A stretch of DNA of 64,000 nt, taken from the NCBI GenBank assembly GCA_017649855.1, contig JAGCGA010000007.1, positions 1-64,000 on the forward strand, read 5' to 3'. The notes beneath the pieces are model-generated. The model ran no database searches and was not told the origin of the DNA. It saw only the letters and a list, made by a program, of their open reading frames with translations. Of the stretch, positions 1 to 9,900 are shown piece after piece (within the stretch, counting starts at the first letter, position 1; every line of letters begins with the position of its first letter). Origin of the DNA: Bacteroidales bacterium (GTDB lineage: Bacteria; Bacteroidota; Bacteroidia; Bacteroidales; WCHB1-69). The translations under genes and the position numbers were made by a program.

Positions 1-433
<433 letters not shown>

Positions 434-458
434 TAATAGCTGTGAGAAAATAACGTAT

Positions 459-481
459 GGGCGAATTAGAGAAATTCGCCC
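459..481. terminator. Hairpin after the CRISPR array
   Basis: A perfect 9-bp stem (GGGCGAATT / AATTCGCCC, loop AGAGA) lies 35 nt after the last repeat. It may end the CRISPR transcript; there is no strong T-run, so this is tentative. The rest of 432-606 shows no gene. Confidence 0.45.
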
Positions 482-606
482 ACATTCTATTATTAATTGA
501 CAAAAGGGAAAGAGCTCTTTAGCACTTTTTCAAGTCAACTTCTATATCATTGCTATTTCCTTTCAGGAATTTTACTATTCCAAATATCGTAAATCTCGCC
601 AACCTT

Positions 607-2088
607 TTACTTCCTCACCTTCTTCACGAACTCCTCCACTTCGGGTACGCCGCCTTGGTAGACGAGGTAGCCGTCGTAGGGCTCGCGCTTGGTGATTTCG
701 TCGTTGATGGGGGTGAGCATCAGCTTCTTCACGTCCTCACGCTTCTGGCCGCTGTCTTTGGTCAATCCCAACGCCCAGCCGAGTTTGATGTAGGAGCTCT
801 CCGCCAGCATGTTGTCGGCGGGGATGATGCCACGCGCCATCATGTCGCGGCCGGTGTCATAGACGAACATGTGGGTGTAGCCCCAGATGGTCTGCACGCT
901 CATGTACTGGTGCACGCCCGCGTCGGTGGCCCGCTGGATGGCGTCGAACATGTGCTTGTTGACGTGACCCAGGCCGGTGCCATCCCACACGATGCCCTTA
1001 TAGCCATTGTCAATCAAGGCATCCAGCACATCGGGCTTCATGCCCGGATAGTAATAGAGGATGGCCACTCTGTCGTCGAATGTGGGCACGATACGGGTGA
1101 CATTCGGGTCATTCAGGGCAATGCTGCGCTTGTAGTCCTCGTAGTTGGTGATGACCTCGACCTGGCGGTGCTGATCGCCGTGGCGGCGGTGGTTATAGAC
1201 CTCCTTGATAGGCTGCACGCCGTCCTTGCGATTCACCGTAGCCAGCGGCGTGTCGCCAATGGTACGGAAGGTGGAACGGTAAGAGCTGTGCATCTTGCGC
1301 ACGCGGGTGCCGCGATGCAAGAAACCGTAGTCATCGCTGGTGGGTCCGAACATGCAGACCATCACCTCGGCGATGTCGCCGTGACCGGCGGCCGTCATGG
1401 CGTGCATGAGGTTCAGCGCCGCGTCGGAGCTCGGGCGGTCGGAGCTTCTCTGCGAACCGACCAACACGACCGGCATGGGCAGGTTCTGACACATGTAGGT
1501 CAACGCGGTGGCGGTGTGCGCCAGCGTGTCGGTTCCGTGACCGATCACAATACCCTCGATGCCGGCCTTGATCTCGTCACCAATCTTGTTGGCCAGGGCC
1601 ATGTACTCCTTCGGTGACATATTCTCGGAGAAGACGGCGAAGACCTTCTCGGTCTCCAGGTTGCAGATGTCGGCCAACTCAGGCACGGCGCCGTAGAGCT
1701 CGCCGGGCGAGAAGGCAGGAATCACAGCGCCCGTACGGTAGTCAAGACGAGAGGCAATAGTGCCTCCGGTACCGAGCAGCTTCACGTGCGGCAGACCGGG
1801 CGTGTAGGGGAACTCCTTCTCCGGAATCTTGAAGACGGGCTGCGGGTCGCGCTCGCCCTTCATGTCCGTGACGGTCTCAATATCGATACCGATGTTGTAG
1901 CCAGTGGCCACCTTCATGACGATGTGGATGTCGTCGGTATTCTCAGCGCGAGGCAAGATCTTGCCGGAGAAGTGTCCGCGGGTGGTCTCGACCTCGGCCT
2001 TGTCCCAAACATGAACATCATATTTTTTGAGCATTTCCAATGCTCTGCCTTTATATCCTTGGAATGTTACTTTGTCGTTATTTTCCAT
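607..2088 (-). CDS. gatD: Glutamyl-tRNA(Gln) amidotransferase subunit D, archaeal type
   Basis: GatD is the asparaginase-like subunit that releases ammonia from glutamine (or asparagine) for GatE, which amidates Glu-tRNA(Gln). The 493-residue protein has an N-terminal small domain of about 100 residues, then an asparaginase fold. The expected catalytic residues are visible: GTGGTIAS (Thr110), HGTDT (Thr186, Asp187) and the Lys of RVRKMHSS (Lys265). The QRSSDRPSSDAA block is characteristic of GatD and differs from ordinary L-asparaginases. It is somewhat longer than typical archaeal GatD (about 420-440 from memory). It follows gatE by 40 nt on the same strand, so the two form a gatED operon. 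An L-asparaginase is the only alternative, and the gatE partner argues strongly against it. Confidence 0.93.
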   Translation of the reverse strand: MENNDKVTFQGYKGRALEMLKKYDVHVWDKAEVETTRGHFSGKILPRAENTDDIHIVMKVATGYNIGIDIETVTDMKGERDPQPVFKIPEKEFPYTPGLPHVKLLGTGGTIASRLDYRTGAVIPAFSPGELYGAVPELADICNLETEKVFAVFSENMSPKEYMALANKIGDEIKAGIEGIVIGHGTDTLAHTATALTYMCQNLPMPVVLVGSQRSSDRPSSDAALNLMHAMTAAGHGDIAEVMVCMFGPTSDDYGFLHRGTRVRKMHSSYRSTFRTIGDTPLATVNRKDGVQPIKEVYNHRRHGDQHRQVEVITNYEDYKRSIALNDPNVTRIVPTFDDRVAILYYYPGMKPDVLDALIDNGYKGIVWDGTGLGHVNKHMFDAIQRATDAGVHQYMSVQTIWGYTHMFVYDTGRDMMARGIIPADNMLAESSYIKLGWALGLTKDSGQKREDVKKLMLTPINDEITKREPYDGYLVYQGGVPEVEEFVKKVRK

Positions 2089-2092
2089 AATT

Positions 2093-2127
2093 ACAGTGAT
2101 TAGTGATCAGTGAACAGTGATCAGTAA
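2093..2127. repeat. Degenerate short-word repeat in gatE-gatD spacer
   Basis: The spacer consists almost wholly of overlapping near-copies of AGTGATCAGTGAACAG. Similar word-repeat spacers lie at 6805-6903, 10048-10184, 25652-25695, 26827-26860 and 57765-57880. Confidence 0.6.
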
Positions 2128-2128
2128 A

Positions 2129-4078
2129 TTACTTGGTTGCTAATTCGTTGAAAGCAGCGTTGCCGACGGCATGTTCGCGGGCGCAACCGAGGAGGTAATT
2201 GCGTTTGTCCTCGTCGGTGGTGCGTTTGCGGCGCGGCTGGAAGACCTCGGCCATGATACCCATGCTCTCCTCAATCTCCTGCTTGGTCATCTTTCGGTAG
2301 CCGGTAGACTTCAGCATTTCCGCGAAGTCGGCAGTCGGATACTCGAACATGAGCTTCAGCAGGTCGGGAGCGATGGATTTGTCGAGACTCTCTTTTTTCA
2401 AGAAGTCGAATAGCTCGTAGATCTTGCAGGTGCAGAACGGGATATTGCCGTACTGGCCGTGCAGGTGTTTGAGTCGGTGGCCGAAGAAGGTGCCGAGGTA
2501 TTTCGGGCAGACGCCGAGTTCATCGGCAATGCGCTTGATGAGCGGGAAGTAGTTGTAGGTGAGGATGTATTTGTAGCAGTCGCTAGGTACACCCCACTGG
2601 TCGAGCTGTGCGTAGCGGTCGGCGATGGACTCGGGGATGTTTTTCTTCAGGCTCTCGATATAGTCGTTGGTGAGGGGGATAGGTGCGGAGTCGGTGTCGG
2701 GATACATACGATCGGCGCCGGGCAGCACACGCTCGAAGATGGTGGTGCCGTCGGGCAGCGCCTTACGGGTCTCTTGCGGCACGCCGTCGAAGGCCATCAG
2801 GGCACGTTCCTCAATGGTCTCCAGGGCGGTCTTCACGTCGTCGTCAGTCGCCCAGAAGATGATCTGCGCGTCGTTGTCACCGGCGTTCAGTGCCTTTGCG
2901 GCTTTCTCGAACACACTGCGACTCACCACGTCTTCCAGATCCTCGCTGGTAGCCATGTTCGGGCGCTCCAGACAGGCGATGACCTTCAGCCGCTCTGCGA
3001 ACTCGCAGTAGAAGGGATGGCCAGGCTGCGTGAAGTGCGACAGCAGGCCAGCGAACTGCGGCAGATTAACGGCATAGACCTTTGCACCGCTTTTGATGGC
3101 ATCGGTGATGGGGTCGAAGTAGAAGTGGAACTCCTTGGGGTTGAGTTCTATATAGTTCATTTTCCAATTCTCTTTGCTGATGCGGGACTTGAGTTGCTCA
3201 CGGATAGCGAGCAATGCCCACTGGCGGAAGCACTCCACGTGGGTGACTTCCGGGATCCATTTGGTGTGGGCCACACCCTTGACCTCAATACGAGTACCGC
3301 CCTTGCAGCTCACGTTCACATCCTGACGACCTGCGCCGATGCCCGTGCGCACACGACCGGTGCTACGGTTCAAGAAGCGGATCACGTTGCCGGCCTCTTC
3401 GACTTCATCAGGATTCACCATGTCAGGATAGGTCACGGTCTCAATCAGAGGCATGCCCAGACGGTCGGTACGATAGATACGCGTATGGCCGATATCGGAG
3501 ACCTCGCGGCAGGCGTCTTCCTCCACGCTGAGCTGGATGAGGCGCACCTTCTTATGGCGCAAGGGAATCTCGCCATCGATACCGAGGATGGCCGTACGTT
3601 GGAAGCCCGTCGGGATGGAGCCGTCGAGGTACTGTTTACGAGTGATATGCACTTCACCCACGACCTTCAGTTTGGAAGCAAGGGTGATCTCAAGGGCATA
3701 CTGCAGTGCTTCCGGGTTGATGGGGAATGGCGGCGTATCATCGACCTCATAGGTACACGCTGTACGGTGTGCAATACGGTAGATGATGTTCTTGCGGGTC
3801 TTGAACTCCATGAGCGCGGTGCCGTCATACTCGCCCATCTCGGAGAGCGTCGGACGCATGTGGCGCAGCAATTCCGCGTCATACTCATCAGGTTTCTGGA
3901 AGATGCCCGCCGGACAACGGCAGAACAGTTTCTCCTTGGTGGCCAGCTGCTGGTGTACTTCCAGCCCCGACATGAACCCGATACGGTCGTAGTCGGCCTG
4001 GGTGGCCTCTTTGCGGTCAACATAGCCGATGGCGGCCTTGCTGTCCTCGTAATTCTTCTGGGGGTTGATGGATTGCAT
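2129..4078 (-). CDS. gatE: Glutamyl-tRNA(Gln) amidotransferase subunit E, archaeal type
   Basis: GatE phosphorylates the Glu of Glu-tRNA(Gln) and transfers ammonia supplied by GatD, giving Gln-tRNA(Gln). At 649 residues it is full length for the family. It has a GatB-like kinase core (about 32-335, with GLEVHQQL at 39-46 and the FCRCPAG segment), then the AspRS-like insertion that separates GatE from GatB (about 335-440, including LPDGTTIFERVLPGADRMYP at 441-460), then a helical/YqeY-like tail (about 480-649). No frameshift or stop is seen. It is the first gene of the gatED operon, with a Bacteroidota -7 box at 4148-4155. GatDE was defined as the archaeal enzyme, so its presence here is notable. 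Presence of the AspRS-like insertion excludes bacterial GatB. Confidence 0.94.
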   Translation of the reverse strand: MQSINPQKNYEDSKAAIGYVDRKEATQADYDRIGFMSGLEVHQQLATKEKLFCRCPAGIFQKPDEYDAELLRHMRPTLSEMGEYDGTALMEFKTRKNIIYRIAHRTACTYEVDDTPPFPINPEALQYALEITLASKLKVVGEVHITRKQYLDGSIPTGFQRTAILGIDGEIPLRHKKVRLIQLSVEEDACREVSDIGHTRIYRTDRLGMPLIETVTYPDMVNPDEVEEAGNVIRFLNRSTGRVRTGIGAGRQDVNVSCKGGTRIEVKGVAHTKWIPEVTHVECFRQWALLAIREQLKSRISKENWKMNYIELNPKEFHFYFDPITDAIKSGAKVYAVNLPQFAGLLSHFTQPGHPFYCEFAERLKVIACLERPNMATSEDLEDVVSRSVFEKAAKALNAGDNDAQIIFWATDDDVKTALETIEERALMAFDGVPQETRKALPDGTTIFERVLPGADRMYPDTDSAPIPLTNDYIESLKKNIPESIADRYAQLDQWGVPSDCYKYILTYNYFPLIKRIADELGVCPKYLGTFFGHRLKHLHGQYGNIPFCTCKIYELFDFLKKESLDKSIAPDLLKLMFEYPTADFAEMLKSTGYRKMTKQEIEESMGIMAEVFQPRRKRTTDEDKRNYLLGCAREHAVGNAAFNELATK

Positions 4079-4147
4079 ATATTTAATGTATTAAAAGATT
4101 TTTCAAGATATCCTCACAGGCTCAGGCACCTGTTTTTTTTGAAGGCA

Positions 4148-4155
4148 CAAAAATA
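4148..4155 (-). promoter_or_regulatory. -7 box upstream of gatED
   Basis: TATTTTTG on the minus strand matches the Bacteroidota TAnnTTTG consensus and implies a leader of about 60 nt before gatE. Confidence 0.6.
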
Positions 4156-4230
4156 AAAAAAATCTGACGGCATTGTCACGGTCGACCATCAATTTTTACG
4201 GGGCCGATGATTTTTTTTGGATGGCATCCA

Positions 4231-4265
4231 AAATAAAAAAAGGGCTTCGTTTTAGGAAGCCCTTT
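4231..4265 (-). terminator. Rho-independent terminator of the TonB-C/OmpA gene
   Basis: A 10-bp perfect stem AAAGGGCTTC / GAAGCCCTTT with a 7-nt loop (4239-4265) is followed, in minus-strand reading, by a T-run (4231-4241). It lies 18 nt past the stop of the upstream gene. Confidence 0.88.
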
Positions 4266-4282
4266 GATAGGATGTGTATCGA

Positions 4283-5377
4283 TTAGTACACGTTGACATT
4301 GTGAACGACAATCTTTCTGTCTTTGGCGGCTTGGAGGCCATACACCGTCACACTCTCAGCGGTAGTAGTCTCAGTACGTTTAACCTCGCCAGACGGGTTC
4401 TTGTAGATGGTGAGACCCGGTTTAGAACCATTGATATAAGGAGCGAGGGCACCGCCTCTTACCTGCATCATGTAGTTCATCACGCTCTCGATACGACGGG
4501 AGGAGAGGTGTTGGTTGTAGGTGCTGTTGCTCAGCGGGCTGGCAAAACCAGAGATGGTGAAGGAAACAGACTGACCGTCTTCCAGCAGATCAATGATGGC
4601 ATCGCAGAAGGTATTCAGACGATCATAGCCCGTCTCAATAGAATCCTTGAAGAAGGAGGTCATCAGGTTTTCAGCATCGGTCTTTGCAGCGCCGGAGAGA
4701 TCGCGGCCAGAAGAGGTGACATATTCATTCTTCTTGCCCATGTAGGCATCATACAACTCTTTATAAGTGGTAGAGGTAACGTCCTTCGTTGTACGAGGAT
4801 CGGGACGGTCATTCTCGAAATAGAGGGTGATCGGTCCAATATTGCGGACGAGTTTCTCTTTCTCGGCGAGTTTCTCTTTAGCCTCTTCTTCTTCGATGGA
4901 GAAGACAACCGGGATTTGGACGATGAAGTCGATCGGCTCGCAGCTCTGGGTAGCAGGCACAATCTTGGGGAAAGACTTCACAATGCGCAAAGCTTCATCA
5001 TCGAGCTCCTGATAGCCGGAAGTGCTCACCACATGGATATCATCCAAGGTGCTGTCGGCTTTCACCAAAGCTTGGACGACGGTGGTACCGGAGATCTTCT
5101 GGTTTTTCATGTTGACCGGGTACACCATCGTTTTTTTGATATAACGACACATTGCCTTGTTGCCGCCCTTGAAATGAGGCAGCGAAAGTGCAGCTGTCGG
5201 GGTCACATGTTGCCCATTTGAATCAGCTTTCACCAGGGCGATACCATATTTCTGGCATCCGCTCCTATCGCCATAGAGGAATCTCATATCCCCATCGCAT
5301 TGGGCGTAACTAACAGAATAGCAGCAGATTAAAAGCACTGCCACTAACGTTCCGAAAAGTGAAGATAAGTGTTTCAT
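4283..5377 (-). CDS. Exported TonB C-terminal / OmpA-like fusion protein
   Basis: This 364-residue protein starts with a signal peptide (MKHLSSLFGTLVAVLLICCY..., cleavage near SYAQC). About residues 65-150 look like a TonB C-terminal domain (a pattern around MVYPVNMKNQKISGTTVVQA and GYQELDDEALRIVKSFP), and about 170-340 contain an OmpA-like peptidoglycan-binding pattern (GFASPLSNSTYNQHLSSRRI). The start at 5377 is preferred over the longer frame to 5461 because the -7 box at 5412-5419 lies between them. It is monocistronic, with its own promoter and terminator. A periplasmic or outer-membrane linker role is inferred; the exact function is unknown. Confidence 0.75.
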   Translation of the reverse strand: MKHLSSLFGTLVAVLLICCYSVSYAQCDGDMRFLYGDRSGCQKYGIALVKADSNGQHVTPTAALSLPHFKGGNKAMCRYIKKTMVYPVNMKNQKISGTTVVQALVKADSTLDDIHVVSTSGYQELDDEALRIVKSFPKIVPATQSCEPIDFIVQIPVVFSIEEEEAKEKLAEKEKLVRNIGPITLYFENDRPDPRTTKDVTSTTYKELYDAYMGKKNEYVTSSGRDLSGAAKTDAENLMTSFFKDSIETGYDRLNTFCDAIIDLLEDGQSVSFTISGFASPLSNSTYNQHLSSRRIESVMNYMMQVRGGALAPYINGSKPGLTIYKNPSGEVKRTETTTAESVTVYGLQAAKDRKIVVHNVNVY

Positions 5378-5411
5378 ACTATTTATTGTTATTACATTAT
5401 ATTCGAGGCTG

Positions 5412-5419
5412 CAAATATA
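5412..5419 (-). promoter_or_regulatory. -7 box of the TonB-C/OmpA gene
   Basis: TATATTTG followed by C on the minus strand, about 35 nt before the chosen ATG. Confidence 0.65.
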
Positions 5420-5500
5420 CAATTTATTTGAAACGAAAATATTTTTTTTATCACCAATCAATTGTTAGAAAGATTTGGGGATTATGTATCGGAAAAAATG

Positions 5501-5508
5501 TATGTTTG
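5501..5508 (+). promoter_or_regulatory. -7 box of the 5531 gene
   Basis: TATGTTTG followed by C fits TAnnTTTG. A TTTG at 5474-5477 could serve as the -33 element, though the spacing is a little long. Confidence 0.5.
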
Positions 5509-5530
5509 CCAAGTTAAAATGTCGTAAAAC

Positions 5531-6448
5531 ATGAGGCGGAGAATAGTCTTTTCAAACCCTTGGAAATTGCTCTGCATTTGGGTGATGGCAATCGCGATGC
5601 TCCCATGTAGTGTTTTTCCCCAAGAACCAGGGCAAAAGGATTTGTTATGGGCGGCATACAGGGAGCGTTCTGATTCGCTTTCGTGTCTATTTTTCGAGAA
5701 TTGGGCCAAAGAGTTTCCGCCCAACGAAACTGCTGTGACAAACGACACGATACGGGAGGCTTATGAGGTTTATCGTTCCTTTTATGCCACTACATTTTCA
5801 GAGAATCTTAAAGACGAGAGAATAGCCTCTGTATATCAAGACCAACCTTTTGTGGTCGTGCAGGGCACCTTGCAAAAAGTTTGTGTGGAAGAGACCATTC
5901 CCTATACACCACAAGAGTGCGATTCTTTCCTTGTCGAACAAATCCGGCGATACTTTCCAGAGGAACATTGGGAAATGATGGTGGATCGGATACGAAGTGA
6001 TGACAGTTATTTCCCAAGACACACAAAAAGCATTGATCGCTTCCTGCAAGTGCCTTCTATAACAGTGGACTCCGCCATAGATTTCCGCCCTGCGCTACGC
6101 TATGACAACAAAGAGGTGTTGTATTTGACAAAAGGTTACGGAGATCTGCTACGTTCATTCGTGGGTGAGCAAGAGACATATCGGCATGAGCCTCCTTCCT
6201 CCTACGACGTGAAGTGGCGCAGACGCAAGGTGGCTTTTCTCAACAGGATGATACCTGTTCTTGAATACCATAAAGACGCAAATTGGCGTTATTTGCCAGG
6301 CCCCTATGTTCATGAAATCGTCCTGGACTCCCACCTGCAGCGTGCGGTGGTGGTCTATAGTGGACTATATGCAGGTTTTCAGACGATCATGGAAAAACAA
6401 AACGGGGAATGGGTTGTTTTGGACACCCAAGGATTGTGGCAGGAATAG
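5531..6448 (+). CDS. Exported protein of unknown function
   Basis: The 305-residue product has a basic N-terminus and a hydrophobic stretch (about 12-28) ending near VFPQE, consistent with a signal peptide without a lipobox. The mature part is rich in charged and aromatic residues and shows no repeat or motif I recognise. A -7 box lies 23 nt upstream. The gene stands alone between divergent and convergent neighbours. Its C-terminal 60 residues (VLDSHLQRAVVVYSGLYAGF) read like a beta-sheet domain. I cannot assign a family. Confidence 0.75.
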   Translation: MRRRIVFSNPWKLLCIWVMAIAMLPCSVFPQEPGQKDLLWAAYRERSDSLSCLFFENWAKEFPPNETAVTNDTIREAYEVYRSFYATTFSENLKDERIASVYQDQPFVVVQGTLQKVCVEETIPYTPQECDSFLVEQIRRYFPEEHWEMMVDRIRSDDSYFPRHTKSIDRFLQVPSITVDSAIDFRPALRYDNKEVLYLTKGYGDLLRSFVGEQETYRHEPPSSYDVKWRRRKVAFLNRMIPVLEYHKDANWRYLPGPYVHEIVLDSHLQRAVVVYSGLYAGFQTIMEKQNGEWVVLDTQGLWQE

Positions 6449-6467
6449 TGGCAAAAGGAACGGGATT

Positions 6468-6495
6468 GTAGAGACGTTCCATGGAACGTCTCTAC
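6468..6495. repeat. 28-nt palindromic repeat, copy 1 (perfect)
   Basis: A perfect palindrome, GTAGAGACGTTCCA followed by its reverse complement. It lies between convergent genes and supplies the TAG stop of the PII-like gene (6492-6494). Related copies are at 49225-49252, 49525-49552 and 59072-59099. Confidence 0.9.
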
Positions 6496-6797
6496 AGGTC
6501 CTTATCGGTCACCTCCTCGGCGTTGAGCACGAAAGCACGAAGACCTTGCTGTTCGGCGGATATGTCCAGCTCGTGGATATCATGGAGCAGCGGACGCACC
6601 TTTTCGTCATCCACGAAGGCCAGCACAGCGGAGTTCAGGGTCGGCCAGGCATGGGTCCCATAATGAGGTTCCCCGTCATCTGATCCCCTACCCTGCACCT
6701 CGTTCCAGAAGGTGAACCCGCGGATCTCGTTCTTGTCCAAGATTTCCATTACCTCGTCATAGAAGGCTTGATATAGCGATATGAAGACTGCTTTCAT
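6492..6797 (-). CDS. Small PII-like protein linked to RND efflux pump
   Basis: A 101-residue cytosolic protein with a predicted alternating alpha/beta pattern: an N-terminal strand MKAVFISLYQAF, a helix EVMEILDKNEI, a central GEPHYGTHAWP loop and a final strand. Size and pattern resemble the PII-like proteins found next to RND transporters (DUF3240/PII-NG-type neighbours of heavy-metal pumps). It is the last gene of the efflux operon, 106 nt after the pump. A sensory or regulatory role on the transporter is inferred from this context. Its stop codon lies inside the 28-nt palindrome. Confidence 0.6.
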   Translation of the reverse strand: MKAVFISLYQAFYDEVMEILDKNEIRGFTFWNEVQGRGSDDGEPHYGTHAWPTLNSAVLAFVDDEKVRPLLHDIHELDISAEQQGLRAFVLNAEEVTDKDL

Positions 6798-6804
6798 TGT
6801 GTGT

Positions 6805-6903
6805 TGAAATGTTGAATTGTTGATTTGTTGAATTGATTATCAGTGATCTGTGATCAGTGAACAGTGATCTGTTTTCTGTTCACTGACCACCATTCACTGT
6901 TCA
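6805..6903. repeat. Word-repeat spacer between RND pump and PII-like gene
   Basis: Two runs: near-copies of TTGAATTGTTGA (6805-6837), then AGTGATCTGTGATCAGTGAACAGTG and its inverse forms TTCACTGTTCACT (6840-6903). Confidence 0.6.
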
Positions 6904-9900
6904 CTATACTTCATTAACACCCAAGGCTCTATTCCGTTCGCGGCGTTCGCGACGGCGGGCGGCGCCCTTCGCGTTCCACTCGGCGAACTTACTGTAGATG
7001 ATCGGGATGAGGATCAGCGTCACCATGGTGGAGAAGGTCAGACCCCAGGCCACGACCATACCCATGGAGTTCCACATCTCGGCGCCTTCGCCCTTGTCAA
7101 CAGCCAACGGGATCATACCGAGCACCGTGGTCAAGGTAGTCATCAAGATCGGGCGCAGACGGGAACGGCCGCCGGCGACGACCGCGTCCTTGATGGTCAT
7201 GCCGCGCTCCACGCAGAGGCTGGTGTAGTCGATGAGCACGATACCATTCTTCACCACAATACCAATCAACATCATCAATCCGATCAACGCCATGATACCC
7301 AAGGCGGTGCGGGTGACGGCCAAGCCGATCAACACACCGGTGAGGGCGAAGAAGATGGAGAGCATGATGACGAACGGGTAGGTGAACGACTCGAACTGGG
7401 CAGCCATCACCACATAGACGAGGATGACGATCAGGGCCATCAGCATGAACATGTCGCCGAAGGCGTCTTGCTGGTCTTCCCACGTACCGCCGATCTTGTA
7501 ATCCAACGTGGCGGGGATGTCCATCTGGTCGAGTTCGTTTTGCGCCGAAGCCACCAGTTCACTCAATGCAGCGCCCTTGGCCACCACACAGGATACTTTG
7601 ACCATACGCTCACGGTCCTTACGGACGATGGTCGGCGGGGTGAAGGTCTCCTCCACCGTGGCCACATCACCCACGCGGATGCCTTTGCCCATATTGTTAT
7701 ACATCAAGATGTTCTCGATGGCGTGGATGTCATTGCGGAACTCGGGCGCGTAACGCACTCGGATGTTGTACTCGTCACCGTCCTCGCGGAACTGTGACGC
7801 CGTGTAGCCGTTAAAGCGGTTGCGCACGTAGCTGGCCGCCGTCGTAGAGTTGAGTCCGTTCTCGGCCAGCTTCTGGCGGTCGAACACCACCTCCAGCTCG
7901 GGGGTGTATTCGTCACGGCTGATCACCACCTCGGAGCAGCCCTCCACCTGCCGCATACGCGCAGCGAGGTCGGCGGCGAACTGGTCGGTGGTATTGAAAT
8001 CATAACAGTACAATTCGATATCGACAACCGATTGTCCACCCATATTGCCTTGGCCCGTGCTGACCGTGGAGGAGACAATCTCGATATGTTGGCGCAACAG
8101 TTCACGGATACCGTCGGAAATCTCGGAGATGAACTTGTCACGCTCGGTCTTCTTCACCAAACGGATGTTGAAGGAGAGCAGGTGGGTACCGTTTTCACGC
8201 ATCAAGCTGAAGGTGTTGTCCTCGTCGGGCATACCCACGGAGTAGTTGATGGTCTTGATCTCATTCGGATACTTCTCCCTGATCTCGTTCACGATCTGGT
8301 CTCCCAACGCTTTGGTGGTCTCCACGCGCGTACCCTGCGGCAGCTTCACAGTGACGCTCAGACGGGCGTTATCCTGCGTCGGGAAGAACTCGGTGGGGAT
8401 GACCAACAGCAGCGAGAGGCTGGCCAGGAAGATGACGGAGGCGAGACCCACGACCGTTTTGCGATGGTTGACACACCAGCGGAGCAGCTTGGCATAGCCT
8501 TCGTCCAAACGGATGAGGAATTTCTCAATAGGACCGTAAACAGCGGCGAACCATTTGCTCTTCTTGGGATTCTTCTTCAACAGGAGAGAGCAGAGCATCG
8601 GGGTCAGTGTCATAGCGGCCGCCAGGGAGACGGCAATCACAATGGTGACAATCCAGCCCAACTGCTTGAAGAGCACACCAGCCATACCGGTAAGGAAGGT
8701 CAACGGCAAGAATACGGCGATGATCACCAAGGTGGATGCGATGATGGAGAGTGACACCTCACTGGTGGCGAACACAGCCGCCGCTTTGGGTTTGGATCCG
8801 CGTTCGATATGCGTGGTGATGTTTTCCAACACCACAATAGAGTCATCGACCACCAGACCGATGGCGATGGAGATAGAAGACAAGGAGATGATGTTGAGGG
8901 TATTGCCCGTAGCCAACAGGTAGATAAAGGCGGCAATCAAGGAGACGGGCACCACAATGGCGATGATGACGGTGGCACGCCATCTGCCGAGGAAGAAGAG
9001 CACCACAACGACCACCAACAGCAAGATAATCAAGATGGTCTCTTCCAAGCTGTCGATGGTATTGGTGATGTTGTCGGAGTTATCCACCAGGACGTTCAAC
9101 TTCACGTCGGCGGGCAGGGAATGCTGTATCTCGGGCAGCTCCTTCAGGACCTTCTTACAGATCTGCACCGTATTGGCACCGGTCTGCTTTTGGATGATGA
9201 CCATAGCACCGCGTTCACCGTCGGTGTAGGACTCCTGCATACGTTCTTGGAGGGTATCCTTCACGACAGCCACATCCTTCAGGTAGACGTTCTTGTTGGC
9301 ATAGCTGCCGACCACCACATTCTCCATCTCGTCGGCGCTGTTGAACTCGCCGTCCACACGCATGGAGTAGGTCTTGGAGCCCACATCCATGATACCGAGG
9401 GAGACGTTACGGTTCTCTGCACCCAGCACCTGGGCGATGGTCTCGATGGTGAGGTTATAGCTCTCCAGCTTGTAGGGGTCGCAATAGACCTGGATCTCGC
9501 GCTGTGGAGCACCGGCAATGGAGACTGCACCCACGCCGCTGACACGTGACAGCGGGGAGGAGACCTTGTCGTCCAGGATCTTGTACAAGGCCTGCGTGCT
9601 CTGTCCCGACTGCACCGACAGCATCATAATCGGCATGTCGTCGGCACTGAACTTGAACAGGTAGGGCTGGTTGGCGCCGTCGGGCAGGGCCGACTTCACC
9701 ATGTCCAACTTGTCGCGCACGTCGTTGGTTTTCTGTTCGATATCCACTCCATACTCAAACTCCAGATAGACGATGGAGTAGTTCTCCTTGGAGTTGGAGG
9801 TGATGTGCTTAAGATCGCTCAGGGTGTTGAGCACGTTCTCAATCGGCTTGGACACGTTGTCCTCGATATCTTCCGCGCTGGCGCCGCCATAGACGGTGAG

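Noticed and set aside
509..520. AAAGAGCTCTTT palindrome downstream of gatD as a terminator
   Set aside because: The palindrome leaves no loop and is not followed by a clear T-run on the minus strand.
2459..4156. 565-codon open frame antisense to gatE
   Set aside because: It is a low-stop antisense frame of a GC-rich gene; the product has no recognisable domain and is rich in His/Val/Leu as expected for an antisense reading.
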